Assembly: GCA_903970145.1 (NCBI GenBank)
Contig: CAJCHO010000058.1
Location: forward strand, 1-64,000
Origin: Mycobacteriaceae bacterium
GTDB taxonomy: Bacteria > Pseudomonadota > Gammaproteobacteria > Burkholderiales > Burkholderiaceae_D
Direction of reading: 5' to 3'
DNA: 64,000 bases
Part shown: in pieces, positions 27,385 through 37,585 of the stretch
Layout of the letters: each line of letters starts with the position of its first letter
How positions within the stretch are numbered: the stretch's first letter is position 1
Program-made: the position numbers and the translations under genes
Notes under the pieces: model-generated
What the model saw: the letters and a program-made list of their open reading frames with translations, nothing else
Databases searched by the model: none
Told to the model about the DNA's origin: nothing

Positions 27385-28314
27385 CTAGTACACCGCCGGG
27401 ACATAGAGGTCGGGAGCGATCGGGCCACGGATGTAGTTCGGGTTATGTACACGCTCGGGCAGCACCACCGGTTCGTGCTCGACTTCCGAATACGGGATCT
27501 GCGAGAGCAGGTGCGCGATGCAGTTTAGACGCGCGCGCTTCTTGTCGACGGCCTCCACGACCCACCAACGCGATTCGGGAATGTGGGTGCGCTCAATCAT
27601 GGTTTCCTTGGCCTTGGTATAGGTCTCCCAGCGACGCCGCGACTCCAGATCCATCGGACTCAGCTTCCACTGGCGCAGCGGATCGTGGATGCGCGTCTGG
27701 AAACGGGCATGCTGTTCATCATCGGTAATCGAGAACCAGTACTTGATAAGAATCAGCCCCGAGCGCACCAGCATCTTCTCGAACTCCGGCACCGAGTGGA
27801 AAAACTCCTCGTACTCGGCGTCGGTACAAAATCCCATCACATGCTCGACGCCGGCGCGGTTGTACCAGCTGCGATCAAACAGCACCATCTCGCCGGCCGC
27901 AGGAAGATGGGAGACGTAGCGCTGGAAATACCACTGGGTTCGTTCACGTACACTTGGCGCAGTCAGCGCCGCGACGCGACAAACACGCGGATTCATCCGC
28001 TGTGTGATGCGCTTGATGACGCCACCCTTGCCGGCAGCGTCGCGTCCTTCAAAAAGCACGACGACTTTCAAGCCCCGGTTGACCACCCAGTCCTGCAGCT
28101 TGATGAGCTCACCCTGCAGGCGAAACAGCTCGCGAAAATAAAAGCCGCGATCCATGCCGACACCGTGATGCGCCTCTTCGCCGGACGATGGCCCTCCATC
28201 GTGCCCGACGTCATCATCGATCTCCATCTCGAGCTCTTCGTCAAAGCTGTCGATCATTTCTTCGCGTACGCGACGGTACAGCGCTTCCATTTCACCGGCT
28301 TGTTTCTCGTTCAT
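27385..28314 (-). CDS. ppk2: Polyphosphate kinase 2
   Basis: A 309-residue kinase that uses polyphosphate to phosphorylate nucleotides, mostly making GTP or ATP from the diphosphates. Walker A is GRDAAGKGG (residues 90-98, Lys96) and Walker B is FDRSWYNRAG (146-155, Asp147). One catalytic domain of this size fits PPK2 class I, though class I and III are hard to tell apart by eye. An acidic segment (residues about 22-46, DEELEMEIDDD and after) precedes the domain and is not part of the fold. It is convergent with argF. Confidence 0.92.
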   Translation of the reverse strand: MNEKQAGEMEALYRRVREEMIDSFDEELEMEIDDDVGHDGGPSSGEEAHHGVGMDRGFYFRELFRLQGELIKLQDWVVNRGLKVVVLFEGRDAAGKGGVIKRITQRMNPRVCRVAALTAPSVRERTQWYFQRYVSHLPAAGEMVLFDRSWYNRAGVEHVMGFCTDAEYEEFFHSVPEFEKMLVRSGLILIKYWFSITDDEQHARFQTRIHDPLRQWKLSPMDLESRRRWETYTKAKETMIERTHIPESRWWVVEAVDKKRARLNCIAHLLSQIPYSEVEHEPVVLPERVHNPNYIRGPIAPDLYVPAVY

Positions 28315-28680
28315 CGTGCTTCCTTGCGAACTGGGGTGGGGCTAGCGGCAGGGCGCCAGATCACGCGCCGACACGCGCGCGACCTCTAGGGTAATGCAGT
28401 CGCGCCCGTCCTTCTTGATATTCGCCTGGCATGTCTGGCGTATGACGACGTGTCGCCACGCTCGCCGGATCCGAGAGAACAAACATTCCCCTTTGTAGGC
28501 CCGGCAATAGCGCGGGGTGCCACTATGGGATAATGCCAAGAGCGTCAGGCATCGGGCTGGCGCAGGCAGGATCCCTGGTGTGGCGGCGCGTTGGCGCCTG
28601 CACGAGGTGACCTTTCCCGAACCTGCAGGCTGCGCCGTATTGGATCGACCGGGCGCCTGCTGTCAACAGATGGAAGCACG
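28315..28680. other. Divergent intergenic region between ppk2 and argG
   Basis: These 366 bases should hold the promoters of ppk2 and argG. On the minus strand, 28342-28539 is an open frame of 65 residues (TTG start, no ribosome-binding site) whose last 35 codons have strongly GC-rich third positions and contain three cysteines. It might be a small gene, a decayed gene end or chance. I see no operator or riboswitch I can name. Confidence 0.4.
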
Positions 28681-29910
28681 ATGAGCGAAATCAACAAGGT
28701 GGTGCTCGCCTATTCCGGCGGCCTGGACACGTCGGTAATCCTCAAGTGGCTGCAGGATCACTATCACTGCGAGATCATCACCTTCACCGCTGACATCGGT
28801 CAGGGCGAGGAACTCGAGCCGGCGCGCGCCAAGGCGATCAAGCTTGGCATCACCCCTGAAAACATCTTTATCGAGGATCTGCGCGAGGAATTCGTGCGCG
28901 ACTTCGTTTACCCGATGTTCCGTGCCAACGCGCTCTACGAAGGCGAGTACCTGCTCGGCACCTCCATCGCGCGACCGCTCATTGCCAAGCGCCAGATTGA
29001 GATTGCACGGACAACCAGCGCCAACGCGGTCGCTCATGGAGCTACCGGCAAGGGCAACGACCAGGTGCGATTCGAGTTGGGCTACTACGCCCTGGAGCCC
29101 GGGATCAAGGTGATCGCTCCCTGGCGCGAGTGGGACCTGACCTCGCGCGAACGACTGCTCGCCTATGCCGAAAATGCCGGGATAGCCATCGAGATGAAGC
29201 ACAAGGCCGGCGGCGCCCCCTACTCGATGGATGCCAACCTGCTGCACATCAGTTTTGAGGGGCGCCATCTTGAAGACCCGAAGGCCGAGGCGGAGCCGAG
29301 CATGTGGCGCTGGACCGTCGCACCCGAGGCGGCGCCTGACGCGCCCGAGTTCCTCGACATCGAATTTGACAAGGGGGACCCGGTTGCCCTGGATGGCAAA
29401 GCGCTCGGGCCGGCGGCCATGCTCACCGAGCTCAATCGGCTTGGCGGCAAGCACGGCGTCGGCCGGCTTGATCTCGTCGAAAACCGCTACGTGGGCATGA
29501 AGTCGCGTGGCTGCTACGAAACTCCGGGTGGCACCATCCTGTTAAAGGCACACCGGGCGATCGAGTCGATCACGCTCGATCGCGAAGTGGCCCACCTCAA
29601 GGACGACCTGATGCCGCGTTACGCGGCGCTGATCTACAACGGCTATTGGTGGAGCCCCGAACGCCGCACCCTGCAGGTTCTGATCGACCATACCCAGATC
29701 GGCGTGTCCGGCTGGGTGCGCTTAAAGCTCTACAAGGGCAGCGTGGTGGTAGTCGCGCGCGATTCAGCCGTGAGTCTGTTTGACAAGAGCATCGCGACCT
29801 TCGACGAGGATGGTGGAGCTTACGACCAGAAGGACGCGAACGGCTTTATCAAACTCAATGCGCTGCGCATGCGTATCGCCGAGACCGCCAGAAGGCGTCG
29901 TACCCAATGA
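28681..29910 (+). CDS. argG: Argininosuccinate synthase
   Basis: A 409-residue cytosolic enzyme joining citrulline and aspartate with ATP. The ATP pyrophosphatase P loop AYSGGLDTS is at residues 9-17; [14 protein letters not shown] is the second signature. Length matches the common bacterial short form. The ATG at 28681 is chosen because the family starts immediately before KVVLAYSGG; the longer frame upstream is not conserved in type. It ends one base before the convergent murB stop codon. Confidence 0.97.
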   Translation: MSEINKVVLAYSGGLDTSVILKWLQDHYHCEIITFTADIGQGEELEPARAKAIKLGITPENIFIEDLREEFVRDFVYPMFRANALYEGEYLLGTSIARPLIAKRQIEIARTTSANAVAHGATGKGNDQVRFELGYYALEPGIKVIAPWREWDLTSRERLLAYAENAGIAIEMKHKAGGAPYSMDANLLHISFEGRHLEDPKAEAEPSMWRWTVAPEAAPDAPEFLDIEFDKGDPVALDGKALGPAAMLTELNRLGGKHGVGRLDLVENRYVGMKSRGCYETPGGTILLKAHRAIESITLDREVAHLKDDLMPRYAALIYNGYWWSPERRTLQVLIDHTQIGVSGWVRLKLYKGSVVVVARDSAVSLFDKSIATFDEDGGAYDQKDANGFIKLNALRMRIAETARRRRTQ

Positions 29911-29911
29911 G

Positions 29912-31000
29912 CTAGACGACCACGGGCTCACGTTCGAGCTCGACGGCGAAGCGCGAATGAACGCTCTGCTCAATGGCTCGAGAGAGTGTGAGCACTTGCT
30001 CTCCGGTCGCTCCACCGCAGTTTACCAATACCAGCGCCTGCTTGTCATGGACGGCTACCGGTCCAAGGGCGCGGCCCTTCCAGCCACACTGCTCGATGAG
30101 CCAGGCAGCGGCGAGCTTATAACTCCCGTCGCTTTGCAGATAGCCGACGAGGCCCGGGAATTTCTCCAGCAGGTCCCGATGGCGCGCTGCGCTCACAACC
30201 GGATTCTTAAAAAAACTACCGACATTGCCAAGCTCGCTCGGATCGGGCAGTTTGGCCGCGCGCAAGGCCGCTACGATGGCAGCGATATCCGCCGCGGACG
30301 GCGCCGTTTGCCCGCGTGCCTGCAAGGCCGCCAACACGTCCTTGTAATTGACGACCGGTTTCCACACCTTGGGTAGGCGCAGGGTGACTGCAGTAATGAT
30401 CAAGTCGCGTCGTTCGGACTTGAAAATGCTGTCGCGATAGCGAAACCGGCAGGCGGCTCGATCCATGCGCAGGACCTCTCCGGACTGCGGGTCGAACGCC
30501 TCGAGCTCGGCAAAGCGCTCGGCCAATTCCAGACCGTAGGCACCAATGTTCTGGATCGGGGCGGCGCCGACCGTGCCAGGGATACGGATCAGGTTCTCGA
30601 GCCCCGGATGACCTGCCGCAAGGGTCCATTCGACGAGCGCATCCCACGATTCACCCGCAGCCGCCCGTACCAGGACAGCGTGCTCGTTCTCGCCGACCAC
30701 TTCGATTCCGCGCAAGGCGATCCGGACCACCAAGCCCTCAAAATCGCCCACGAAAAGGATGTTGCTGCCACCACCGAGGATCAAGCGCGGGCCGCTGCGC
30801 CATTCGGCAGTGCGCGACAAGGCGATGAGGTCTGACACCGAACCAGCGCTCGCCAGGCGCGCGGCGCGCGCCTCGATGTGGAAGGTGTTCAGATCTTTCA
30901 GCGGGGCGCCGACGTGCAGTTGCAGGCTCAAGACGAGGCGACTAGGAAGAAACCAAGGTTGAGCGATTATAGGCTGCTGATAATGACAGCCGCTGTGCAT
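29912..31000 (-). CDS. murB: UDP-N-acetylenolpyruvoylglucosamine reductase
   Basis: A 362-residue FAD enzyme that reduces the enolpyruvyl group to make UDP-MurNAc for peptidoglycan. FAD contacts are LILGGGSNILFVGDF and LIRIPGTVGAAPIQNIGAYG; YRDSIFK and GSFFKNP hold the active-site residues and SDGSYKLAAAWLIEQCGWKG lies in the C-terminal domain, all typical of the E. coli-like type I MurB. Family members begin near LKDLNTFHIEARA, so about 30 extra residues precede it. I keep the ATG at 31000 because AGGAGG (31012-31017) lies upstream, though a TTG at 30931 would give a more usual length. Confidence 0.93.
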   Translation of the reverse strand: MHSGCHYQQPIIAQPWFLPSRLVLSLQLHVGAPLKDLNTFHIEARAARLASAGSVSDLIALSRTAEWRSGPRLILGGGSNILFVGDFEGLVVRIALRGIEVVGENEHAVLVRAAAGESWDALVEWTLAAGHPGLENLIRIPGTVGAAPIQNIGAYGLELAERFAELEAFDPQSGEVLRMDRAACRFRYRDSIFKSERRDLIITAVTLRLPKVWKPVVNYKDVLAALQARGQTAPSAADIAAIVAALRAAKLPDPSELGNVGSFFKNPVVSAARHRDLLEKFPGLVGYLQSDGSYKLAAAWLIEQCGWKGRALGPVAVHDKQALVLVNCGGATGEQVLTLSRAIEQSVHSRFAVELEREPVVV

Positions 31001-31093
31001 CGCAGCAGCACCCTCCTAATCCCGAAGTGTGATGGGTAAGTGCTCGAATCGCGCTAGAATCGGCCACGATTAACGATGCCCGCCGCGATCACC

Positions 31094-31579
31094 ATGCCTT
31101 CCTTTGACACCGTCTTGCGCGCCAATATGGTCGAGGTGCGCAACGCCATCGAGCAAGCCGGCAAGGAAATCGGTACCCGTTTCGATTTCAAGGGATCGGA
31201 CGCGGCGGTTGATCTCAAGGAGCACGAGATCACGATTCACGCCGACTCCGAGTTCCAGGCGGCGCAGGTGCGCGATATCCTCAATGCCCGCCTGTCCAAA
31301 CGCTCCGTGGATCTGCGATTTCTGGACGCTGGCAAGCTCGAAAAGATCGGCGGCGACAAGGTAAAACAGGTCATCAAGGTGCGCAACGGTATCGATAGCG
31401 AAGCCGCCAAGAAGATCGTGCGCATGGTCAAGGACAGCAAGATCAAGGTCCAGGCTGCCATTCAGGGCGATAGCGTGCGCATCTCAGGTGGCAAGCGCGA
31501 CGACCTCCAGGCGGCCATCGCCCTACTGCGCAAGGGAGTAACCGAAACTCCCCTCGAGTTCGAGAATTTCCGGGACTAG
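31094..31579 (+). CDS. yajQ: YajQ family nucleotide-binding protein
   Basis: A 161-residue cytosolic protein of the UPF0234/YajQ family. It starts PSFDTVL, as do family members, and contains [11 protein letters not shown] and a C-terminal [20 protein letters not shown]. Some homologues bind cyclic di-GMP and act as regulators in Xanthomonas and Pseudomonas; others bind nucleotides or RNA. The ATG at 31094 gives the usual family length; an ATG at 31076 would add six residues. It is divergent from murB and four bases ahead of the next gene. Confidence 0.92.
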   Translation: MPSFDTVLRANMVEVRNAIEQAGKEIGTRFDFKGSDAAVDLKEHEITIHADSEFQAAQVRDILNARLSKRSVDLRFLDAGKLEKIGGDKVKQVIKVRNGIDSEAAKKIVRMVKDSKIKVQAAIQGDSVRISGGKRDDLQAAIALLRKGVTETPLEFENFRD

Positions 31580-31583
31580 GGGC

Positions 31584-32243
31584 GTGGTCCTCGCGCACCA
31601 GGCTCGCAATGCAGTATTGTCTGCGCTGCTGGCGCTCTTGGCCGCAACGCCCCAGCCCGCACTTGCCACCGAAGTAACCGTGGTCGGAATCTCTCCGACT
31701 CGTGTGGCACTGGTCATCAACGGAGTCGGACCACGCTGGCTGGCGGTCGATGCGACTATCGACGGTGTCAAACTGATCTCGACCGACGGCGAGACGGCCG
31801 AGCTCGTGGTGGATGGCAAGCGCCAAGCCCTGCACATCGGCCAATACTATGGCACCCGGAACAGCAGCGAGCGCCAGAGTGCTTCGCTGACGCCCGACAT
31901 CAACGGCCACTACATCGTGTCGGGCTCCATCAACGGCGGCAGCGTGCGCTTTCTGGTCGATACCGGGGCGAGCTACGTGACGCTCTCGACCAGCGATGCG
32001 CGGCGCCTGGGTATCAACTACCTATCCAGTCCGGTGGTCAACATGGGTACCGCCAATGGCGTCATCCAGGCCTATCGGGTGCTGCTCGATAACGTGCGAA
32101 TCGGCGATATAACGCTCACCAATGTTCCAGCGACCGTTCAGGAAGCGCAGCTCCCGGTGGGAGCCCTCCTCGGCATGAGTTTTCTGTCGCGCACCGAGAT
32201 ATCACACGACGGCGCGAACATGGTCCTCACGCGACGCTTCTAG
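31584..32243 (+). CDS. Exported retropepsin-like aspartic protease
   Basis: A 219-residue protein starting at a GTG, with a Sec signal peptide ending near PALATE (about residue 29). The C-terminal half is a single retropepsin-like domain: the catalytic VDTGAS is at residues 125-130, preceded by [17 protein letters not shown] and followed by GALLGMSFL, the layout of the TIGR02281 clan AA family. Such enzymes act as dimers; the natural substrates are unknown. The N-terminal part (30-90) is a separate beta-rich region. It is four bases after yajQ, so cotranscribed, and overlaps the folE2 stop codon at its own stop. Confidence 0.87.
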   Translation: MVLAHQARNAVLSALLALLAATPQPALATEVTVVGISPTRVALVINGVGPRWLAVDATIDGVKLISTDGETAELVVDGKRQALHIGQYYGTRNSSERQSASLTPDINGHYIVSGSINGGSVRFLVDTGASYVTLSTSDARRLGINYLSSPVVNMGTANGVIQAYRVLLDNVRIGDITLTNVPATVQEAQLPVGALLGMSFLSRTEISHDGANMVLTRRF

Positions 32244-33064
32244 GCGCCGCCCCCCGCACCCGCGCCACGACCTTCGACGCGCGCATAGGCCGAGTGATTG
32301 TGGATCGACTCGAAGTTCTCGACTTCGACGGCAAAATGTCCCACCCGCTTGTCCGTGCGCAGGCGCTTGACCACATCGCGCACCAGGTCCTCGACGAATT
32401 TCGGATTGTCGAAAGCGCGCTCGGTCACGAATTTCTCGTCGGCACGCTTGAGCAGGCCATAGAGCTCTGACGAGGCTTCCTGTTCCGCAATTGCGACCAG
32501 GTCTTCGATACCCAGATCCGCCACCAGGTCCACTTCGAGGGTCACATGGGAGCGTTGGTTATGCGCCCCATATTCCGAGATTTCCTTTGAGCAGGGACAC
32601 AGGCTCGTCACAGGAACGACCACCCGCATTTGCAGCGCGGTCTCGCCGCGATCGATCCGGCCCGTCAGTCTCACCTGGTAGTCAAGTAGGCTGGTTACGC
32701 CAGAAACCGGGGCGACCTTCTCGACGAAGTAGGGAAACTCGAGCTCGATTTGGCCCCGTTCGGCACCCAGCAGATCAATCAGCTTGCCCAGCATGAAACG
32801 CAGTCCCGCCGGGTCGAGCGCCTCGCGAGGCTGCTCGAGCAGCGCAATAAAGCGCGACATGTGGGTACCCTTCTTGTCGGCAGCGAGCTCGACGTCCAGA
32901 TTCCACATGGCAACCGTGGCCAGTGACGATCCGTCGGCGCGCCTGATCGCCAGCGGATGGCGGACCGATTTGACGCCCACACGCTGGATCGCTATTTCGC
33001 GCGCATCGAGGCTATCCTGAACGTCTGCCAGGAGCGGCTTCGTAATTCTTTCCGGTGCATTCAT
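32240..33064 (-). CDS. folE2: GTP cyclohydrolase FolE2 (type IB)
   Basis: A 274-residue enzyme making 7,8-dihydroneopterin triphosphate from GTP, the first step of folate and queuosine synthesis. FolE2 is unrelated in sequence to FolE and can use metals other than zinc. The [19 protein letters not shown] region (about residue 154 on) carries the conserved metal-binding cysteine and active-site residues. It is the last gene of the xseB-ispA-dxs-folE2 run, 39 bases after dxs. No classic folE is seen in this window. The final residues (GAGAGGGA) are a flexible tail. Confidence 0.93.
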   Translation of the reverse strand: MNAPERITKPLLADVQDSLDAREIAIQRVGVKSVRHPLAIRRADGSSLATVAMWNLDVELAADKKGTHMSRFIALLEQPREALDPAGLRFMLGKLIDLLGAERGQIELEFPYFVEKVAPVSGVTSLLDYQVRLTGRIDRGETALQMRVVVPVTSLCPCSKEISEYGAHNQRSHVTLEVDLVADLGIEDLVAIAEQEASSELYGLLKRADEKFVTERAFDNPKFVEDLVRDVVKRLRTDKRVGHFAVEVENFESIHNHSAYARVEGRGAGAGGGA

Positions 33065-33103
33065 AGGTTTGATGCCGCGCGCAACGACTGGCGCGTGTCC
33101 TTG

Positions 33104-35011
33104 CTAGTAATTGTTGACGACCAGACGCGGTTCGCTGGGGTGTTCACTGCCGCCAAAGCGCTTTCTGATCGAAGCACAGATCCCCTTGCCATCGAGGCCG
33201 ACACCCTCGAGCAGCTTGGCCGGGTCCCCATGGTCGATAAATTGGTCCGGCAAGCCCAAATGCAAGATCGGCTTGATGATTCCCAGCTGTGCGAGCGCTT
33301 CCGCACAGGCCGAGCCGGCGCCCCCCATGATCGATCCTTCTTCGACAGTCACGAGAAAATCGTGGTCTCTGGCGATCCCGGTAAGCAGGTCCACATCGAG
33401 CGGCTTGATAAAGCGCATGTTGGCAACGCTCGCATCGAGCTCACCGGCTGCCACGAGCGCCGGAGCCAGCATCGATCCAAAAGCGAGAATCGCGATGCGC
33501 TGATCCGATGCGCCGCTTGTACGGCGCATTTCGCCGCGCCCGAGGGGGATCTCCTCCAACTGCTGGCTCACCGCCGCACCGATACCGCTGCCGCGCGGAT
33601 AGCGAACCGCTGCGGGACCGGGGTAGTGAAACGCCGTAGTGAGCATCTTGCGGCATTCGTTCTCGTCCGAGGCCGCCATCAGAACCATATTGGGAATGCA
33701 GCGCAGGTAGGCAATGTCGTAGTTGCCGGCGTGCGTCGCACCGTCCGAACCGACCAGGCCAGCGCGGTCCAGTGCAAAGGTCACGTCCAGGTTCTGGAGC
33801 GCAACATCGTGAATCAACTGGTCGTAGGCGCGCTGCAGGAAAGTCGAATAAATCGCTACCACGGGTTTTAGCCCCTCGGTGGCGAGACCTCCAGCAAAGG
33901 TCAAGGCGTGCTGCTCGGCGATGCCGACATCGAAATAGCGTGCCGGAAAGCGCTTTTCGAACTCGACCAGACCCGAACCTTCACGCATGGCCGGCGTAAT
34001 GCCCACGAGGCGCTCGTCGGCCGCCGCCATGTCGCACAGCCAGTCGCCAAAAATCTGCGTGTAGGTCTTCTTTGCGCCCGTGCTCGGTTTGAGACCGACG
34101 CTGGGATCGAACTTTCCGGGACCGTGATAGGCCACCGGATCGACCTCGGCGAGTTTGTAACCCTGGCCCTTACGGGTGACGACATGCAGGAACTGCGGCC
34201 CCGTGAGATCTTTCAGATTCTGCAGGGTCGGAACCAGCGAATTCAGATCGTGGCCGTCGATCGGGCCGATGTAATTGAAACCGAACTCTTCGAACAGGGT
34301 CGCAGGAACCACCATGCCCTTGGCATGCTCCTCGAACTTCTTGGCGAGCTCGAGCAGCGACGGTGCGCCACCGAGCACGCTGCGGCCCATCTGTTTCGCG
34401 GCCGCGTAAAACTTGCCCGACATCAGGCGCGCCAGGTAGCGGTTGAGCGCGCCGACGGCCGGCGATATGGACATGTCATTGTCATTGAGAATCACCAACA
34501 GGCGGATGTCACGCATCACGCCGGCATTATTGAGGGCTTCGAATGCCTCGCCGGCCGACATGGCGCCGTCGCCGATGACCGCGATACTGTGACGCGGATC
34601 GCCGCGCAGGTGCGCAGCGCAGGCAACTCCCAGGGCGGCCGAGATGCTGGTTGACGAGTGGGCGGTACCGAAGGTGTCATACTCGCTCTCGACACGGCGC
34701 GGAAAGCCCGAGATGCCGCCGGCCTGGCGCAAGGTGTGCATGCGCTCGCGCCGCCCGGTCAGGATCTTGTGCGCATAGGTCTGGTGGCCGACGTCCCACA
34801 CGATCCGGTCCTGGGGCGTGTTGAAAACGTAGTGCAACGCGATCGTCAGCTCGACCGTGCCGAGGTTCGACGAGAGATGACCCCCAGTCTTGGAGACCGA
34901 GTCGAGCACGAATGCGCGCAGTTCGTCCGCCAGTTCGGGCAGCGCCTTGCGATCAAGGCGACGCAGATCGGCCGGGTCATCGATGGTCTTAAGCAGCTCG
35001 TACATTTTCAC
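33104..35011 (-). CDS. dxs: 1-deoxy-D-xylulose-5-phosphate synthase
   Basis: A 635-residue thiamine-diphosphate enzyme that joins pyruvate and glyceraldehyde 3-phosphate, the first step of the MEP isoprenoid pathway. The thiamine/magnesium motif [16 protein letters not shown], the early [21 protein letters not shown] and the later [16 protein letters not shown] are characteristic. Length matches E. coli Dxs. It is cotranscribed with ispA, 43 bases upstream, so the first enzyme of precursor synthesis and the chain elongation enzyme are together. Confidence 0.97.
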   Translation of the reverse strand: MKMYELLKTIDDPADLRRLDRKALPELADELRAFVLDSVSKTGGHLSSNLGTVELTIALHYVFNTPQDRIVWDVGHQTYAHKILTGRRERMHTLRQAGGISGFPRRVESEYDTFGTAHSSTSISAALGVACAAHLRGDPRHSIAVIGDGAMSAGEAFEALNNAGVMRDIRLLVILNDNDMSISPAVGALNRYLARLMSGKFYAAAKQMGRSVLGGAPSLLELAKKFEEHAKGMVVPATLFEEFGFNYIGPIDGHDLNSLVPTLQNLKDLTGPQFLHVVTRKGQGYKLAEVDPVAYHGPGKFDPSVGLKPSTGAKKTYTQIFGDWLCDMAAADERLVGITPAMREGSGLVEFEKRFPARYFDVGIAEQHALTFAGGLATEGLKPVVAIYSTFLQRAYDQLIHDVALQNLDVTFALDRAGLVGSDGATHAGNYDIAYLRCIPNMVLMAASDENECRKMLTTAFHYPGPAAVRYPRGSGIGAAVSQQLEEIPLGRGEMRRTSGASDQRIAILAFGSMLAPALVAAGELDASVANMRFIKPLDVDLLTGIARDHDFLVTVEEGSIMGGAGSACAEALAQLGIIKPILHLGLPDQFIDHGDPAKLLEGVGLDGKGICASIRKRFGGSEHPSEPRLVVNNY

Positions 35012-35054
35012 CCGTTACGTTCTTAGCAATTCTTGTCTGACGCTCGCCCGCCGG

Positions 35055-35957
35055 TCAGTGCTTTCTGAGCACGATCAGATCGGCCAGTTCGGCAAGCCGC
35101 AGCGCGCGTCCTGCCAGAGGAGCAAGCGCCTCGTGTGCCTTGCGCCGCAGCCGTTCCGCCAATTCCTTGGACGCCGCCAGCCCCAGCGTCGAGACATAGG
35201 TCGGCTTGTCCTGCTGTGCATCCTTGCCCGCAGTTTTCCCGAGCGTTGCCGTATCGGTTTCCACATCCAGGATATCGTCGACGACCTGGAATGCGAGGCC
35301 GACTGCCGCGGCATAGCTCTCCAGCGCCGCGCGCGCTTCTATCGACAGATCCCCCGACGCGAGGCCTCCGAGCATCACTGCGGCCGACAACAGCGCGCCG
35401 GTCTTCAGGCGATGCATGGCCTCGAGTTCGTCAGCGCCGAGCTTAACGCCAACACTGGCCAGATCGATTGCCTGGCCGCCGGCCATGCCCGAGGAGCCCG
35501 AAGCCGTGGCGAGCCTTTGCAGCATCGCAAGCGTGCTGGCTGGCTCGCCACCGGCGTGCGCGAGGCAGTCAAAAGCCAGACTTTGCAAGGCGTCGCCAAC
35601 CAGTAGCGCCGTCGCGTCGTCGTATTGCACATGGACTGTCGGTTTGCCGCGCCGCAGAACGTCGTCGTCCATGCACGGCATGTCGTCGTGCACCAGTGAA
35701 TAGGCATGGATCAGCTCGACCGCCGCTGCTGCGCGCTCAAGACGCGCGCGCGGGGCTCCGAACGCCTCCCCGGCCGCGAACACCAGCAGTGGGCGTACCC
35801 GCTTGCCGCCCCCAAGCACCGCGTAACGCATCGCCTCATGCAAGCGCGTGGGAATCACATCGGCTGCCGGCAGGACTGCCTCCAGGGCATGCTCGACGAT
35901 AGCCTGGGTTTCCTGCATCCATTGGGCAAGGGCCGGATGGCTGACGCTGTCACGCAT
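35055..35957 (-). CDS. ispA: Farnesyl diphosphate synthase
   Basis: A 300-residue prenyltransferase that condenses isopentenyl and dimethylallyl diphosphate to farnesyl diphosphate. The first aspartate-rich motif is DDMPCMDDD (residues 91-99), and the second is VVDDILD near residue 235. The CM insert between the aspartate pairs is typical of bacterial short-chain enzymes. The ATG at 35957 is chosen because it overlaps the end of xseB by eight bases, the usual coupling; the longer frame to 36146 lies inside xseB. Confidence 0.95.
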   Translation of the reverse strand: MRDSVSHPALAQWMQETQAIVEHALEAVLPAADVIPTRLHEAMRYAVLGGGKRVRPLLVFAAGEAFGAPRARLERAAAAVELIHAYSLVHDDMPCMDDDVLRRGKPTVHVQYDDATALLVGDALQSLAFDCLAHAGGEPASTLAMLQRLATASGSSGMAGGQAIDLASVGVKLGADELEAMHRLKTGALLSAAVMLGGLASGDLSIEARAALESYAAAVGLAFQVVDDILDVETDTATLGKTAGKDAQQDKPTYVSTLGLAASKELAERLRRKAHEALAPLAGRALRLAELADLIVLRKH

Positions 35958-36228
35958 CGGAGTCCCCATCCGCGGCCAGTTCTTCCATCGGACGCAGCAA
36001 CTCGCCCTCGAGGACCTGGACCTGCTGCCGCACCGCCTCGAGCGCCCCCTGGCAACGTCGCACCAGATCGGCGCCGCGCTTGTAGGCCACCAGCGAGGCT
36101 TCCAGTGACAGGGAACCATCGTCCATGCTCGCGACGATGCCTTCAAGCTCGCTCAAGGCTTGCTCGAAAGGCATGTCATCGACGGCTGGCGCCACGGCGT
36201 CGGCGCCACTTTGCTTGGTTTTTTGCAT
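35950..36228 (-). CDS. xseB: Exodeoxyribonuclease VII small subunit
   Basis: A 92-residue helical protein that binds XseA. The conserved core FEQALSELEGIVASMDDGSLSLEASL is shifted only by normal changes, with YKRGADLVRRC after it. The ATG at 36228 starts MQKTKQSG; a frame to 36276 adds 16 residues and is less likely. It heads the operon with ispA and dxs, as in many proteobacteria. Confidence 0.93.
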   Translation of the reverse strand: MQKTKQSGADAVAPAVDDMPFEQALSELEGIVASMDDGSLSLEASLVAYKRGADLVRRCQGALEAVRQQVQVLEGELLRPMEELAADGDSDA

Positions 36229-36401
36229 GCTGGAATGAGCGGGGGACGCCACAAGCGCCCGACCCCTGATAACCAACCTTACATTCTAATGGAAAGGCGC
36301 AAATCCAATGTCGCGCCGCCAACATACCCATGGGGCCTGCGCGGGATTGAAATTTTGAGTCTAATCAACGCCCTGCGCTGGCCGCAGGGAGCCCCAGTGG
36401 G

Positions 36402-36407
36402 TATAAT
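36402..36407 (+). promoter_or_regulatory. Candidate -10 box of the Rieske oxygenase gene
   Basis: A perfect TATAAT lies 66 bases before the start codon. No good -35 hexamer stands 17 bases upstream. An AGGGAGG at 36460-36466 serves as the ribosome-binding site for the ATG at 36473. Confidence 0.45.
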
Positions 36408-36472
36408 TGTCGGTTTTCTCCGCTTCGGCGCTGTCTTTAATTCGCCTTCGAGCATTTTAAGGGAGGGTTGGG

Positions 36473-37570
36473 ATGTCCGATCTGGGAAGCCGCAGCCGGC
36501 TCGCGCGCAGCCGTGCGCAATTGCCAGTCAGTGCTTATTTCGATCAGTCGCAGTTCGCGCGTGAAAAGGAACTGCTCTTCAAACCAGGCCTGGGCTACGT
36601 AGGCCACCAGCTGATGGTGCCCGAAAGCGGCGACTACCATACGCTGGCGCAGGAACGGGACGGCCGCACGCTGGTGCGCAACGGCCAGAATCTCGAGGTC
36701 CTCTCAAACGTCTGCCGTCATCGCCAGGCGATCATGCTCAGTGGTCGCGGCAATACCCAGAATATTGTCTGTCCGCTGCACCGCTGGACCTACGACCTGT
36801 CGGGTCAGCTCCTGGGCGCGCCGCACTTCACTGACAAGCCTTGCCTGAACCTTCAGAGCCGGCCCCTGCACAATTGGCGCGGGCTGCTGTTTGATGGTGA
36901 GCGCGATGTCGCCGCTGAGATGGCAGGTCTGACTGTGGACGCCTTCGATTTCGAGGGCTATCTGTTCGATCGTATCGAAGTCCATGAATGCGCCTACAAC
37001 TGGAAGACCTTCATCGAGGTTTATCTGGAGGACTATCATGTCGGCCCCTTCCATCCCGGACTCGGGCAGTTTGTTACCTGCGACGATTTGCGCTGGGAAT
37101 TCGGTGAGCGCTTCAGCGTCCAGACCGTGGGCATCAATGCCGCGCTATCCCGTCCGGGATCGCCGCGTTACCAGGCGTGGCATGAGCATGTTCTGCGTTT
37201 TGGCGGGGGCGTGTTGCCCAGCAGTGGCGCGATCTGGCTGACCATCTATCCAAACGTGATGGTCGAGTGGTATCCACACGTGCTGGTGGTCTCGACCCTG
37301 GTACCGCGCGGACCGCAAGCGACGACCAATTTCGTCGAGTTCTACTATCCGGAGGAAATCGCTCTGTTCGAGCGCGACTTCGTCGCTGCTGAACAGGCGG
37401 CGTACCTGGAGACCTGCGCCGAAGACGACGAGATCGCCTTGCGCATGGATGCCGGTCGACGCGTGCTGCTTGAACGGGGCGAGAACGACGCCGGGCCCTA
37501 TCAGTCGCCCATGGAAGATGGCATGCAGCATTTCCATGAGTGGCTGCGCGGCCAGATGGACATCGAGTAG
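36473..37570 (+). CDS. Rieske non-heme iron oxygenase, large subunit type
   Basis: A 365-residue oxygenase subunit. The Rieske [2Fe-2S] ligands are Cys81-X-His83 and Cys100-X2-His103 (CRHR and CPLH), and the mononuclear iron ligands lie in EDYHVGPFHPG (His189 and His194), with Asp187 able to bridge electrons between subunits. The domain order fits the aromatic-ring-hydroxylating or choline monooxygenase-like group. The substrate is unknown, and there is no ferredoxin, reductase or small-subunit gene beside it, so its electron donor must be encoded elsewhere. It is followed after 15 bases by a sulfurtransferase gene, probably in one transcript. Confidence 0.87.
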   Translation: MSDLGSRSRLARSRAQLPVSAYFDQSQFAREKELLFKPGLGYVGHQLMVPESGDYHTLAQERDGRTLVRNGQNLEVLSNVCRHRQAIMLSGRGNTQNIVCPLHRWTYDLSGQLLGAPHFTDKPCLNLQSRPLHNWRGLLFDGERDVAAEMAGLTVDAFDFEGYLFDRIEVHECAYNWKTFIEVYLEDYHVGPFHPGLGQFVTCDDLRWEFGERFSVQTVGINAALSRPGSPRYQAWHEHVLRFGGGVLPSSGAIWLTIYPNVMVEWYPHVLVVSTLVPRGPQATTNFVEFYYPEEIALFERDFVAAEQAAYLETCAEDDEIALRMDAGRRVLLERGENDAGPYQSPMEDGMQHFHEWLRGQMDIE

Positions 37571-37585
37571 ACGAAACGGCGCGCC

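Noticed and set aside
27228-27728. A plus-strand frame between argF and ppk2, considered as a gene
   Set aside because: Most of it is antisense to ppk2, composition is Arg/Pro/Ser-rich as in shadow frames, and no ribosome-binding site is seen.
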